From assembly GCF_002709775.1 (NCBI RefSeq), contig NZ_PAQR01000011.1, positions 3,548-60,376 on the forward strand: a stretch of 56,829 bases of DNA, in the 5' to 3' direction. This document shows, piece after piece, positions 17,905 through 27,266 of this stretch; the stretch's first letter is position 1; each line of letters starts with the position of its first letter. Position numbers and translations under genes: made by a program. Origin of the DNA: Thalassospira sp. (GTDB taxonomy: Bacteria; Pseudomonadota; Alphaproteobacteria; Rhodospirillales; Thalassospiraceae). Under the pieces are notes generated by a model, which did no database searches, was not told the DNA's origin, and saw only the letters and a list, made by a program, of their open reading frames with translations.

Positions 17905-18975
17905 ATGCAGATGAGCAAATTGATCAAGTCGACCCTGCTTGCGTTTGGCGGACTTGCCGCCGCAACCATGATGCCTGTGACTGGTGAGATGAATTCCGCC
18001 AATGCACAGGCACTTGATCAGGAAATGGTGGTGATCGCCCATCGGGGGGCGTCGGGATATCTGCCCGAACATACCCTGCCGGCCAAGGCTTTGGCCTATG
18101 GCATGGGGGCGGATTACATCGAACAGGATGTGGTTCTGTCCAAGGATGGTGTTCCGGTCATCCTGCATGACATCCATATCGATACCACCACCGATGTTGC
18201 CAAAAAATTCCCCGATCGCAAACGTGAAGACGGGCGTTATTACGCGATTGATTTCACGCTGGCTGAGCTCAAGACCCTGAATGTGACCGAACGGTTCAAG
18301 GCCGATACCGGCAAGCAGGTCTACGAAGATCGCTTCCCGGGCGATTTCGGGATGTTCAAGATCCCGACCCTTGAAGAGGAAATCAAACTCGTTCAGGGCC
18401 TGAACCATTCCACCGGGCGCGATGTTGGCATCTATCCGGAAATCAAGGACCCGGCTTTCCACCACGCTGAAGGGCAGGATATCGCCAAAACCGTCATCAC
18501 GGTGATGGAGCAGTGGGGCTATAACAATCCGGATTCAAATGCTTTTGTGCAGTGCTTTGACTGGGCGGAAACCAAGCGTATCCGTGAAGAGCTCAATTAT
18601 CAGGGCAAACTGGTGCAGCTTCTGGGTGAAAACCGCTGGGGCCCGCCGGAAGGCACGGATTACGACTATCTGAAATCCGATGAAGGCGTTGTCGAGATGG
18701 CACGTGTCGTCGATGGTATCGGTCCGTGGTTGCCGCAGGTGATCAGCGGACTGAGCGAAAATGGCACGGCGATCATGACGCCGACCCTGATCGCCGCCCA
18801 GCGGGCGCAATTGAAGGTGCATCCCTATACGCTTCGGGCCGATCAGTTGCCGAAATGGGCGGGGGATATGCAGATCGCGCTCAAGGCGATTTTCGATGAT
18901 GCCGGGATTGATGGCATCTTCACCGATTTCCCCGATCAGGTTGTTCAATACCTCGCGCGTAATCCGGACGCCTGA
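17905..18975 (+). CDS. glpQ: Periplasmic glycerophosphodiester phosphodiesterase (GlpQ type)
   Basis: About 356 residues. A signal peptide (basic MSKLIKS, hydrophobic LLAFGGLAA, cleavage near ANAQA) exports it to the periplasm. The GDPD TIM-barrel signatures are clear: IAHRGASGYLPEHT, ADYIEQDVVLSKDG and PVILHDI, including both catalytic histidines and metal ligands. It splits deacylated phospholipids into glycerol-3-phosphate and an alcohol. The start at 17905 has AAGGA eight bases upstream, though the next Met (17911) is also possible. It is not next to the Ugp-like transporter at 31599-35841, but its product could be that transporter's substrate. Confidence 0.9.
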   Translation: MQMSKLIKSTLLAFGGLAAATMMPVTGEMNSANAQALDQEMVVIAHRGASGYLPEHTLPAKALAYGMGADYIEQDVVLSKDGVPVILHDIHIDTTTDVAKKFPDRKREDGRYYAIDFTLAELKTLNVTERFKADTGKQVYEDRFPGDFGMFKIPTLEEEIKLVQGLNHSTGRDVGIYPEIKDPAFHHAEGQDIAKTVITVMEQWGYNNPDSNAFVQCFDWAETKRIREELNYQGKLVQLLGENRWGPPEGTDYDYLKSDEGVVEMARVVDGIGPWLPQVISGLSENGTAIMTPTLIAAQRAQLKVHPYTLRADQLPKWAGDMQIALKAIFDDAGIDGIFTDFPDQVVQYLARNPDA

Positions 18976-19093
18976 CGGCTTTTCTGATCGCGTTTCGTCC
19001 TGATCACGAACAGTTTGTTTCCAAGCTGGCCGTTTTCAGACGGACAATCTGACGCCATCATGTGGCGAAAATTTATTCACCAAGGAGGCCAAC

Positions 19094-19696
19094 GTGGCAA
19101 AAGTACTGGTTCTTTACTATTCGATGTACGGACATATCGAGACGATGGCAAACGCGGTGGCAGAAGGCGCACGCGGTGTTGCTGGCACGCATGTTGATGT
19201 CAAACGCGTTCCGGAAATCATGCCCGAAGACGTCGCAAAGTCCGCTGGTGCCAAGCTTGATCAGGCCGCACCGGTCGCAACCCCGGCTGAACTGGCCGAT
19301 TACGATGCGATCATCTTTGGCGTGCCGACCCGCTTTGGCAACATGGCATCCCAGATGCGTAACTTCCTCGATCAGACCGGCGGTCTGTGGGCAGAAGGCA
19401 AACTGATCGGCAAGGTCGGTTCTGTTTTCGCATCCACCGCGACCCAGCATGGCGGTCAGGAAACCACCATCACCTCGACCCATATCACCCTGATGCACCA
19501 TGGCATGGTCATCGCCGGTGTGCCCTATAGCTGCCCGGAACTGAGCAACATGGATGAAATCACCGGCGGTACGCCTTATGGCGCGACCACCCTTGCCGGT
19601 GGCGACGGTTCCCGTCAGCCGTCCGCCAACGAACTGGCCATCGCCAAGTTCCAGGGCAAGCATGTTGCAGAACTTGCAGCAAAGCTTGCTGGCTGA
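19094..19696 (+). CDS. wrbA: NAD(P)H:quinone oxidoreductase, WrbA type
   Basis: A 200-residue flavodoxin-like enzyme. The FMN phosphate loop is [12 protein letters not shown] near the N-terminus. Further family marks are [22 protein letters not shown] and [12 protein letters not shown]. WrbA proteins bind FMN as tetramers and reduce quinones by two electrons, which limits redox stress. The start is GTG, fixed by a near-perfect AAGGAGG six bases upstream. A strong terminator follows. Confidence 0.95.
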   Translation: MAKVLVLYYSMYGHIETMANAVAEGARGVAGTHVDVKRVPEIMPEDVAKSAGAKLDQAAPVATPAELADYDAIIFGVPTRFGNMASQMRNFLDQTGGLWAEGKLIGKVGSVFASTATQHGGQETTITSTHITLMHHGMVIAGVPYSCPELSNMDEITGGTPYGATTLAGGDGSRQPSANELAIAKFQGKHVAELAAKLAG

Positions 19697-19721
19697 TTTC
19701 AGCCACTCGTTCAAGCGATCT

Positions 19722-19755
19722 AGGCAGTGCAGGGTTCCTGCGCTGCCTTTTTTTT
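19722..19755 (+). terminator. Terminator of wrbA
   Basis: AGGCAGTGCAGG (19722-19733) pairs with CCTGCGCTGCCT (19737-19748) with one mismatch, followed by eight T's. Confidence 0.92.
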
Positions 19756-19875
19756 GTTGCCATCTGATAAACAATCAGATGCCTGATTGGGCCTTGTTCG
19801 GCGACAGTTTTGTGCGACCATGCCTGTCATGAAAATTTGTCTGGCAGGATTGCCGATGGCACAGGAGATTTTGAA

Positions 19876-20739
19876 ATGTCTGAATCTGTAAAAAACGCAC
19901 GGGCTGTTGAGCGGGTCTTGCGCGCGATGGATACGTCCGATGGCGCGGGTGTGTCGCTGCGCCGTTCGATCGGGACGCCGAAGCTTGATATGCTTGATCC
20001 GTTCCTGATGCTTGACTCACTTTCGACCGATAATCCGGATGAGTATATCGCAGGCTTCCCCGAGCATCCCCATCGCGGGTTTGAAACCGTGACCTATATG
20101 GTCGAAGGTGCAATGCGCCATAAGGACAGCATGGGCAATGAGGGCGTTTTGCGTTCGGGCGGCGGTCAGTGGATGACGGCCGGAAGCGGGATCGTACATT
20201 CCGAAACACCTGAACAGGAAAACGGTCTTTTGCAGGGCTTCCAGCTTTGGATCAATCTGCCCGCCAAGGACAAGATGATCGACCCGCGCTACCAGAATAT
20301 GGAGCCCGATGAACTGCCGGAAATCTCGCCAGCTGAGGGTGCGCAGTTGCGTCTTCTTGCCGGTTCAATGCATGGGGCAACCGGCCCGATCAACGGTATT
20401 TCGACCGACCCGGTCTTTGTCGATGCCAAGCTTGATGCCGGGGCAGAGGTCACCGTTCCGCTGCCCGAGGGGCATACGGCCGTGGTCTATGTCTTTGTCG
20501 GTGACGCGGTTGTTGGTGGCAAGGATGTCCCGACCCATCACCTGGCGATTTTGAAAGATGGTGATGGTGTCACGCTTAAAGGCGGGGCAGATGGAGGCCG
20601 GATGCTGGTGATCGCCGCACGCCCGATCCACGAGCAGGTGGTGCGCTATGGACCGTTTGTGATGAGCAGCAAGCAAGAACTGATGCAGGCCTTTGACGAC
20701 TATCAGCGCGGGACTTTTGTTCGTAAGGCTGCGTCGTAA
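19876..20739 (+). CDS. Pirin family protein
   Basis: A 287-residue bicupin. The first cupin has the metal site HPHRGFETVTYMVEG and later SGGGQWMTAGSGIVHSE, which supply the conserved histidines. The C-terminal cupin contains HHLAILKDGDGV. Pirins are iron-binding; some act as quercetinases, but the physiological role varies. The start at 19876 (MSESVKNA) has AGGAGA seven bases upstream. It follows wrbA on the same strand but beyond a terminator, so it is its own transcript; both genes suggest a redox or stress theme. Confidence 0.93.
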   Translation: MSESVKNARAVERVLRAMDTSDGAGVSLRRSIGTPKLDMLDPFLMLDSLSTDNPDEYIAGFPEHPHRGFETVTYMVEGAMRHKDSMGNEGVLRSGGGQWMTAGSGIVHSETPEQENGLLQGFQLWINLPAKDKMIDPRYQNMEPDELPEISPAEGAQLRLLAGSMHGATGPINGISTDPVFVDAKLDAGAEVTVPLPEGHTAVVYVFVGDAVVGGKDVPTHHLAILKDGDGVTLKGGADGGRMLVIAARPIHEQVVRYGPFVMSSKQELMQAFDDYQRGTFVRKAAS

Positions 20740-20768
20740 CATCAGGCACTTTAGATACCAGAAAATGC

Positions 20769-20802
20769 AAAACGCCCTGATTGTCGCTGGTCAGGGCGTT
20801 TT
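20769..20802 (+). terminator. Terminator between pirin and lipoprotein genes
   Basis: AAAACGCCCTGA (20769-20780) and TCAGGGCGTTTT (20791-20802) form a perfect 12-bp stem. The A and T tracts at both ends allow it to serve both convergent genes. Confidence 0.9.
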
Positions 20803-20844
20803 GCTATTTTAAAGGCGGCTTTTGCCTGAAATGACGATCTGTTG

Positions 20845-21849
20845 TCAGGATCCACTGGTTTCGGCTTCAACGGCCTCGGCAACTTCGTCTTCAATCACCC
20901 AGCGATCATTCATCCGGCAGGCCGATTTGATTTGTGTGCTGGTGCGGTTGCGCGCTGTCAGTTCCTGACGATAGGTCCGACACCAAATGCCCTTTTCGGT
21001 TTGAACCGTTTTGAGCGGCGTGATCGCTATTTCTAGGGCACCGTAAGTGGCGGTTTGGGCGTCGCCGGAATTGTTGTTTTCAAGTGACTGCTGCACCGTT
21101 TCGGCGAGGATATCCTGTGCCGGTTGGGCGATCTTTGCCGGGGCCGGACCATACGTCATCAGTTCTTCGCTGTGATCGCTTCCCGAATTCCATTTACGGT
21201 CGCGTTTGACATAGAAGCCGATGTCGGGCGCGTACCACCAACGGGTCGTTTGCATCCACCATTGTTTGTAATAGCGCGAACATTCGATCACGAAGGTGTC
21301 AAAGGTGCCGGCGGGAACTTCGACCGTTTCTGTTGCGGGAACCATGCAGGTTAGCCACTGATCATACTCGTTGACCGAGCCAGTGTCGGGATCAACATTT
21401 GCTGACCGCGTTGAAATGCGGACATGGGTGCCATATTGAAGAGGCCAGATGGTGCCAGCACCCTCCTTGACCATCGCCGAACCGGAACGTTTGCGGTCTT
21501 CATCATCGGTGTAGGACCAGTCAAGGATCGGGCCGGTGAAATCGCGGCTCATTTCAAAAAGGTAATCGCCACCACCGTTCCAGAGGATGTTCTCACCCTT
21601 TATGTCCTCGACATAAATCGCCCGGCCGTTGTCATAGACAAAGGCATCGCCAATGCCGAAGTCGGGCAGGGTTGCGGTCGAAAGAGCCGGGCCGGTATTT
21701 TCGGTTTTCTCGGCATATTGGCCAAGACCGTCATTCAGGCTGTTCAGAGATTGGCCGATTGTATCGAGCGTCTGGCAGGCCCCAAGCAATGAAAGGCTTA
21801 CAACGTAAAAAAGCGCCGTCATCGGGCGCTGATAGCTTGGCAATCTCAT
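20845..21849 (-). CDS. Lipoprotein of the ECF sigma operon, function unknown
   Basis: About 334 residues from the ATG at 21849, which has AGGA eight bases upstream. The N-terminus is a lipoprotein signal with the lipobox LLGAC, so the mature protein is membrane-anchored on the periplasmic side. The body contains aromatic-rich beta segments (IWPLQYGTHVRI; YYKQWWMQTTRWWYAPDIGFY). The final 60 residues carry a module with PLKT, GIWCRTY and ACRMNDRW. A closely matching module ends the anti-sigma factor encoded just upstream (PLRT, GLFCREY, ACRTEDGKW). It is third in the operon sigma, anti-sigma, lipoprotein and may sense or transduce an envelope signal. I do not recognise a named family for the main body. 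Confidence 0.72.
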   Translation of the reverse strand: MRLPSYQRPMTALFYVVSLSLLGACQTLDTIGQSLNSLNDGLGQYAEKTENTGPALSTATLPDFGIGDAFVYDNGRAIYVEDIKGENILWNGGGDYLFEMSRDFTGPILDWSYTDDEDRKRSGSAMVKEGAGTIWPLQYGTHVRISTRSANVDPDTGSVNEYDQWLTCMVPATETVEVPAGTFDTFVIECSRYYKQWWMQTTRWWYAPDIGFYVKRDRKWNSGSDHSEELMTYGPAPAKIAQPAQDILAETVQQSLENNNSGDAQTATYGALEIAITPLKTVQTEKGIWCRTYRQELTARNRTSTQIKSACRMNDRWVIEDEVAEAVEAETSGS

Positions 21850-21974
21850 TCGTCTGATCCTGCTCATTCTTTTTATCAACGGGCGTTTTCGCCCTTGTTC
21901 TCTCACTCGACTGTTCTGGTCGCACATACAAAAACAGGCAGCGACAAAGAGCCTCGCATCGCTGCCTGTGTATT

Positions 21975-22766
21975 TCAAAGTTTTTGTTTTGGTGTGGTGT
22001 CGTTTTCGCCATCAAGTGCTGGAAGCTCGATGCCCGGGATCAGGCGATAAACCGTTTCCCATTTGCCGTCTTCGGTACGGCACGCACGTCCAAAGAAACC
22101 GTCCGGGCCGCTTTCGGTACGATCAGCGGGAAACGTAACGTGATATTCCCGGCAGAACAGGCCGCCCTGGCGGAAGGTCCGCAAGGGTTCGATTTCAACC
22201 GCACCATCGGTATTGGGCGAAGTGCCTAGCGAGACATGACGAATATCCCCGCTCAGCGTTTTCTCAAGCGTCATGCTGATTTCTTCATCCAGCACCGGAT
22301 TGTTGACAGGGGAATAAAACGCCGACGGTGCCGTGTTCGCGGCAATGTCAGCAACGCCCGCGTCGCGCGACGTTTCGTTAAACCAGTTGCCACCGACAAA
22401 TGCCAGAAGGACAGCCGCCGCCGCGCCAATGCCGGTCCAGATCGGCTTGTTGTTGTTTGCCGCAGACTGGCTTTGGCCGCGTGCCTCAATCTCGCTTTTT
22501 TCAACGAAGTGGCGAGAAGCGGGCTTTTTCTGATCAAGGATATCTTCGATGTCCTGGGCCAGTTCCGGATAAACACGATCCGCCAGCAAGCGTTCGGCCT
22601 GATTGCGCAGGACAACCGATTGACCGGCCATGATGTTGAACTGTCGCGTCATGACCGGGCATTTAGCGATCCGGTCTTCAAGTTCGCGACATTCGGTCGG
22701 GACCAGTTCGCCATCAATATAGGCAGACAGCAAAACGTAGTCCTGATCTTCCAGTTCCTTGCTCAT
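21975..22766 (-). CDS. Anti-sigma factor, single-pass membrane protein
   Basis: A 263-residue protein encoded next to an ECF sigma factor and overlapping it by 4 bases. The cytoplasmic N-terminus has an anti-sigma-type helix (LSAYIDGELVPTECRELEDRI) without the HxxxCxxC zinc motif. One membrane segment follows (about residues 108-127, WTGIGAAAAVLLAFVGG), so the rest is periplasmic. The periplasmic end contains GLFCREYHVTF and ACRTEDGKWETV, resembling the 17-kDa-antigen-like module also found in the neighbouring lipoprotein. It probably holds the sigma factor inactive until an envelope signal releases it. The signal is unknown. Confidence 0.85.
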   Translation of the reverse strand: MSKELEDQDYVLLSAYIDGELVPTECRELEDRIAKCPVMTRQFNIMAGQSVVLRNQAERLLADRVYPELAQDIEDILDQKKPASRHFVEKSEIEARGQSQSAANNNKPIWTGIGAAAAVLLAFVGGNWFNETSRDAGVADIAANTAPSAFYSPVNNPVLDEEISMTLEKTLSGDIRHVSLGTSPNTDGAVEIEPLRTFRQGGLFCREYHVTFPADRTESGPDGFFGRACRTEDGKWETVYRLIPGIELPALDGENDTTPKQKL

Positions 22767-23305
22767 GACGAACCTCTTTGAATGCTGTCTTTGTCTGTTG
22801 CTTTGCCGTCGTCATCATGGAGCGAGGCAAGTGTCTTTCTGGCTCTGGCGACCCGGCTCATGACGGTGCCGTCGGGCACGCCAAGGATGTCACCGGCTTC
22901 GCGATAGCTGTATCCTTCGATCAGGACCAATGTCAGTGCGGCGCGTTGTTCTTCGGCAAGCGAAGCCAAAGCGGCCTGCAGGAACATTCGATCCGTCCCG
23001 CCATGTTTCAGGCCGGGAAGGGCCGTTTCGCGCGCATCTTCGAACGAGATCACATTGCCCTGACGCTGATCGCGGCGCTTTTCATCAATCCAGCTCGTCT
23101 GGATGATGCGATAGAGCCAGCTATCAAGGCGCGTGCCCTGTTCAAATTGAGCAATACGCTCGACGGCCTTTATATAGGCCGTTTGCACCAGATCCTCTGC
23201 CGCGACAGCATCACGTGTCAGCGAACGCGCAAACCGCAATGCGCGTGGCAGAAGTTCTGCAAGCTCTTTTCGTAAAGCAATGTCCAAACCAAACGTCCCA
23301 TCCAT
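22763..23305 (-). CDS. ECF-type RNA polymerase sigma factor
   Basis: A 180-residue extracytoplasmic-function sigma factor. Region 2 is seen in AEDLVQTAYIKAVERIAQF and GTRLDSWLYRIIQTSWID, which melt and bind the -10 element. Region 4 is seen in LTLVLIEGYSYREAGDILGV and GTVMSRVARARKTL, which bind the -35 element. It is co-transcribed with an anti-sigma factor and a lipoprotein. The promoter region in front of it carries GGGAAGAAA-N14-CGTT, the same motif that faces the other way towards the glycine-rich gene. Autoregulation and control of that gene are therefore likely. Confidence 0.94.
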   Translation of the reverse strand: MDGTFGLDIALRKELAELLPRALRFARSLTRDAVAAEDLVQTAYIKAVERIAQFEQGTRLDSWLYRIIQTSWIDEKRRDQRQGNVISFEDARETALPGLKHGGTDRMFLQAALASLAEEQRAALTLVLIEGYSYREAGDILGVPDGTVMSRVARARKTLASLHDDDGKATDKDSIQRGSS

Positions 23306-23342
23306 GATCGAAGGCGCAAATTTTTGGTCTTATTGGTCATAT

Positions 23343-23369
23343 AACGACGGGGCGTGGCTGTTTCTTCCC
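23343..23369 (-). promoter_or_regulatory. ECF-type promoter motif for the sigma operon
   Basis: Read on the minus strand, GGGAAGAAA is followed after 14 bases by CGTT, ending 37 bases before the sigma-factor start. Equivalent to GGAAG-N17-CGTT, which fits the -35/-10 layout of ECF promoters. The same motif with the same spacing lies on the plus strand at 23413-23439. Confidence 0.6.
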
Positions 23370-23400
23370 TCGGTGATCAAAAAAATGTCGGGAAAAATAA

Positions 23401-24438
<1,038 letters not shown>

Positions 24439-24508
24439 GAGGTCCCAGTTCAAAGCAGCTGATCCTGCTTTGACCGCAGCGGCCTGAGCCTGGGCCGCAG
24501 CAACTTAC

Positions 24509-24545
24509 ACCCCGCTTGGTCCCCCGCCAGCGGGGTTCTTTTTGT
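24509..24545 (+). terminator. Terminator of the glycine-rich gene
   Basis: CCCCGCTTGG (24510-24519) pairs with the segment ending GCGGGG (24530-24535) with one bulge, followed by TTCTTTTT. Confidence 0.8.
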
Positions 24546-24574
24546 CCAGGCGTCAGTGATCCGATAGGAAAAAG

Positions 24575-24606
24575 AAAACCCCTGCCAGTTGCCCGGCAGG
24601 GGTTTT
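24575..24606 (-). terminator. Terminator of icd
   Basis: AAAACCCCTGCC (24575-24586) and GGCAGGGGTTTT (24595-24606) form a perfect 12-bp stem. On the minus strand the run ends in TTTTC TTTTTCC, 36 bases after the icd stop. Confidence 0.9.
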
Positions 24607-24641
24607 ACGTGTTGGCAAAACTGCCAGTCTGATCAGATGGA

Positions 24642-25856
24642 TCAGGCCATTGCAGCTTTCAGACCTTCGTCCAGTTTATCGAGGAACTGGTTGGTGGTCA
24701 GCCATTTCTGGTTCGGGCCGATCAAGAGTGCCAAATCCTTGGTCATGAAGCCGGCTTCGACGGTGTCGACGCAAACTTTTTCAAGGGTTTCAGCAAACTT
24801 GACGACTTCCGGGGTACCATCGAACTCACCACGGTACTTAAGACCCTGCGACCAGGCAAAGATCGACGCAATCGGGTTGGTCGAGGTTTCTTTGCCCTGC
24901 TGGTGCTGGCGATAGTGACGGGTCACGGTGCCGTGTGCAGCTTCTGCTTCAACGGTCTGCCCATCCGGGGTCATCAGAACGGAGGTCATCAGACCGAGCG
25001 AGCCGAAGCCCTGTGCAACGGTGTCGGACTGAACGTCGCCGTCATAGTTCTTACAAGCCCAAACGAAACCACCGTTCCATTTCATCGCACATGCAACCAT
25101 GTCATCGATCAGGCGGTGTTCGTAGGTGATGCCAGCTGCTTCGAACTTGTCTTTGAATTCGGTCTGGAAGACTTCTTCGAACAGGTCCTTGAAGCGGCCG
25201 TCATAGGCTTTCATGATGGTGTTCTTGGTCGACAGGTAAACCGGCCAACCGAGCGACAGACCATAGTTCATGCAAGCACGTGCGAAGCCCTTGATGCTGT
25301 CATCAAGGTTGTACATCGACATGGCAACGCCCGAGGACGGGAAGTCAAAGACTTCGTGCTCGATAGCTTCGCCACCGTCTGCCGGCTGGAACTTGATGGT
25401 CAGTTTACCTGCGCCCGGAACCTTGAAGTCGGTCGCGCGGTACTGGTCACCAAATGCGTGACGGCCGATAACGATCGGCTGGGTCCAACCCGGAACCAGA
25501 CGCGGAACGTTCGAGCAGATGATCGGCTGACGGAAAACGGTACCGCCAATGATGTTACGGATGGTGCCGTTCGGCGACTTCCACATCTTTTTCAGATCAA
25601 ATTCTTCGACGCGCTGCTCATCGGGGGTGATGGTTGCGCATTTGACACCAACGCGGTGTTCCTTGATGGCGTTTGCCGCATCAATGGTGATCTGGTCGTC
25701 GGTCTCGTCACGTTTCTGAACCGAAAGATCGTAGTATTTCAGGTCAACGTCGAGATACGGCAGGATCAGTTTGTTTTTGATGAAGTCCCAGATGATCCGG
25801 GTCATCTCATCGCCGTCAAGTTCGACGATCGGATTCTTAACTTGAATCTTGCTCAT
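24642..25856 (-). CDS. icd: NADP-dependent isocitrate dehydrogenase
   Basis: A 404-residue homodimeric-type isocitrate dehydrogenase of the TCA cycle, which converts isocitrate to 2-oxoglutarate and CO2 with NADP+. Signatures include [12 protein letters not shown] at the N-terminus, the substrate loop [29 protein letters not shown], and [20 protein letters not shown] with [10 protein letters not shown] near the C-terminus. The start at 25856 (MSKIQVKNP) has GGGAG seven bases upstream; the open frame further back (to 25985) does not look like coding sequence for this family. It is a single-gene transcript with its own terminator. Confidence 0.97.
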   Translation of the reverse strand: MSKIQVKNPIVELDGDEMTRIIWDFIKNKLILPYLDVDLKYYDLSVQKRDETDDQITIDAANAIKEHRVGVKCATITPDEQRVEEFDLKKMWKSPNGTIRNIIGGTVFRQPIICSNVPRLVPGWTQPIVIGRHAFGDQYRATDFKVPGAGKLTIKFQPADGGEAIEHEVFDFPSSGVAMSMYNLDDSIKGFARACMNYGLSLGWPVYLSTKNTIMKAYDGRFKDLFEEVFQTEFKDKFEAAGITYEHRLIDDMVACAMKWNGGFVWACKNYDGDVQSDTVAQGFGSLGLMTSVLMTPDGQTVEAEAAHGTVTRHYRQHQQGKETSTNPIASIFAWSQGLKYRGEFDGTPEVVKFAETLEKVCVDTVEAGFMTKDLALLIGPNQKWLTTNQFLDKLDEGLKAAMA

Positions 25857-26276
25857 AGAATACTCCCTTGCTGGCCGCGGCCGATATACAGCGCGGCTGC
25901 CATTCAAGATGGTTAAATCTCTGTCTTCCGGCGCGCGAGGGAGCGCCCTGGCCGCGTCGGGAGTGCGCAACATACAGTAAGCCACCGGAAAATCAAAGAG
26001 GGCTGGGATACAACAATGTGATGAGGGGCACGAAACCCGGAATTCTGCGCCTTACCGTGGCCTGGTCTGGCGATTTTTGTTGCCAAAAAGATCAATAATC
26101 CTGATCGTTTAGGCAAATTCGACGAGACGTTCGAAAAAACGTTCTATCGGCTTCACGCGATTGATTTTTCTGATCCGGATCAATGACCGGACGGTCAGTT
26201 AAGCGATATCGTGATGGTAATGCCGGTGAACAGGGGGAGACTCCGGTAACCGGGACTCCATCAAAGGGGAACTGTC
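25857..26276. other. Intergenic region upstream of icd with a TetR-type palindrome
   Basis: 420 bases between icd and the small gene at 26277. It should hold the promoters for both. Two palindromes were seen: TGATCCGGATCA (26171-26182) and TGACCG-GA-CGGTCA (26184-26197), the second having the classic form of a TetR-family operator. A further imperfect hairpin lies at 26236-26259 around CCGGTAACCGG. No other gene is supported. Confidence 0.45.
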
Positions 26277-26450
26277 ATGAACATGACAAATGAAAACATC
26301 ATCGTCCTGATCACCTGCGTGTTTGGTTTTTGCCTGCTTGGTTTTGGCTTTACCAATCGTGATCGTAATTGGGGTGTGGTGATGATGTGGGTCGGGATCA
26401 TTACGATGCTCGCCCCGATCGCATGGCGGTTGTTGACCCTGTTTGATTAA
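26277..26450 (+). CDS. Small membrane protein, 57 residues
   Basis: An open frame of 57 codons with ATG at 26277 and TAA at 26448. AGGGGA lies six bases upstream, which is a strong ribosome site. The product has two hydrophobic stretches, IIVLITCVFGFCLLGFGF (8-25) and VVMMWVGIITMLAPIAW (34-50), separated by the charged turn TNRDRN. This fits a small two-pass inner-membrane protein. Below usual size cut-offs, it would be missed by many annotations. A TetR-type palindrome lies 80 bases upstream. No function is recognised. Confidence 0.65.
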   Translation: MNMTNENIIVLITCVFGFCLLGFGFTNRDRNWGVVMMWVGIITMLAPIAWRLLTLFD

Positions 26451-26530
26451 CAGGTTCGGCAATGCTGCGGAAACGGGGTCGGGGGACCATGTTTTGTGCC
26501 AACGCATTGCCGCAGTTTACGAAGAACCAT

Positions 26531-27172
26531 TCAGGACGTCATGTTCGCGGGATCAAACCCGTAACCCCGTAAAAACATATCAACAGCAGCAATGACATGT
26601 TCGTGCAGGTCATTGGCCTGCGGTTCCCAGCCAACATAGGTCATCTGACGAAAATCGTAATCGGCCTTAAGCAGGCTGGTGAAAAATACCGCGGCCTGGG
26701 CGGCATTGCCCTTTGGGAAATTGCCCAAAGCCATCTGGTTTTCGAAATAGTCGGTAATGATCCGCCGACCCGTCATTAGGCCGCTTTCATAAAAAACTTT
26801 CCCCAAATGCGGGAAACGCGGCACTTCCGAAAGATAAAGACGCAAATAGCGGATGGTGTCGGATGTTGTCAGCATCGTCATCAGGGTTTCACCAAACTCG
26901 ATCAGGGCATCGCGCAACGGCTTTTGCGCCAGATCGAGATCGGCCAGCATTGACGTGACTCGGCCCGTGCAATCGCGAATGACGGCCTCAAACACCCCAT
27001 CCTTGTTGCCAAACAGTTCGTAAATCGTGCGGCGTGATCCACCAGCCTCGGCCGTGATCATTTCCAGTGTCGTACCCGCAAGCCCATGTTCGCAAAACAA
27101 TTCGCGCGCGGCTTCGATCATGGCTTCGCGACGTTTCAGGGTTCTGGGATCAATCTTCTTGGCGTCTGACAC
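26531..27172 (-). CDS. TetR-family regulator of the adjacent efflux pump
   Basis: A TetR-type repressor of about 213 residues. The DNA-binding domain is clear (REAMIEAARELFCEHG; ITAEAGGSRRTIYELFGNK), and the C-terminal half matches the TetR_C domain of AefR-like regulators. The start is placed at a GTG (27172, VSDAKKIDP) because upstream starts at 27220 or 27250 would lie inside the two operator-like palindromes. It is divergent from the EmrAB-type pump genes and almost surely represses them, being released by a pump substrate. Confidence 0.85.
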   Translation of the reverse strand: MSDAKKIDPRTLKRREAMIEAARELFCEHGLAGTTLEMITAEAGGSRRTIYELFGNKDGVFEAVIRDCTGRVTSMLADLDLAQKPLRDALIEFGETLMTMLTTSDTIRYLRLYLSEVPRFPHLGKVFYESGLMTGRRIITDYFENQMALGNFPKGNAAQAAVFFTSLLKADYDFRQMTYVGWEPQANDLHEHVIAAVDMFLRGYGFDPANMTS

Positions 27173-27201
27173 AGGGGTTTTCCGATTCCGGACTTGACGT
27201 T

Positions 27202-27249
27202 TGGTACTGGTTAGTACCATAAATTCATAAATGGTACTGATCAATACCA
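27202..27249. promoter_or_regulatory. Two TetR operator palindromes before the EmrAB genes
   Basis: TGGTACTGGTTAGTACCA (27202-27219) and TGGTACTGATCAATACCA (27232-27249) are 18-bp imperfect palindromes 30 bp apart. They fill the space between the divergent TetR and membrane-fusion genes. Confidence 0.75.
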
Positions 27250-27266
27250 AAAGGAAAAATCAGGCA

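Noticed and set aside
25857..25985. Upstream extension of icd
   Set aside because: A 43-residue Arg/Pro-rich extension is not found in the family, and the ATG at 25856 has GGGAG at the right distance.
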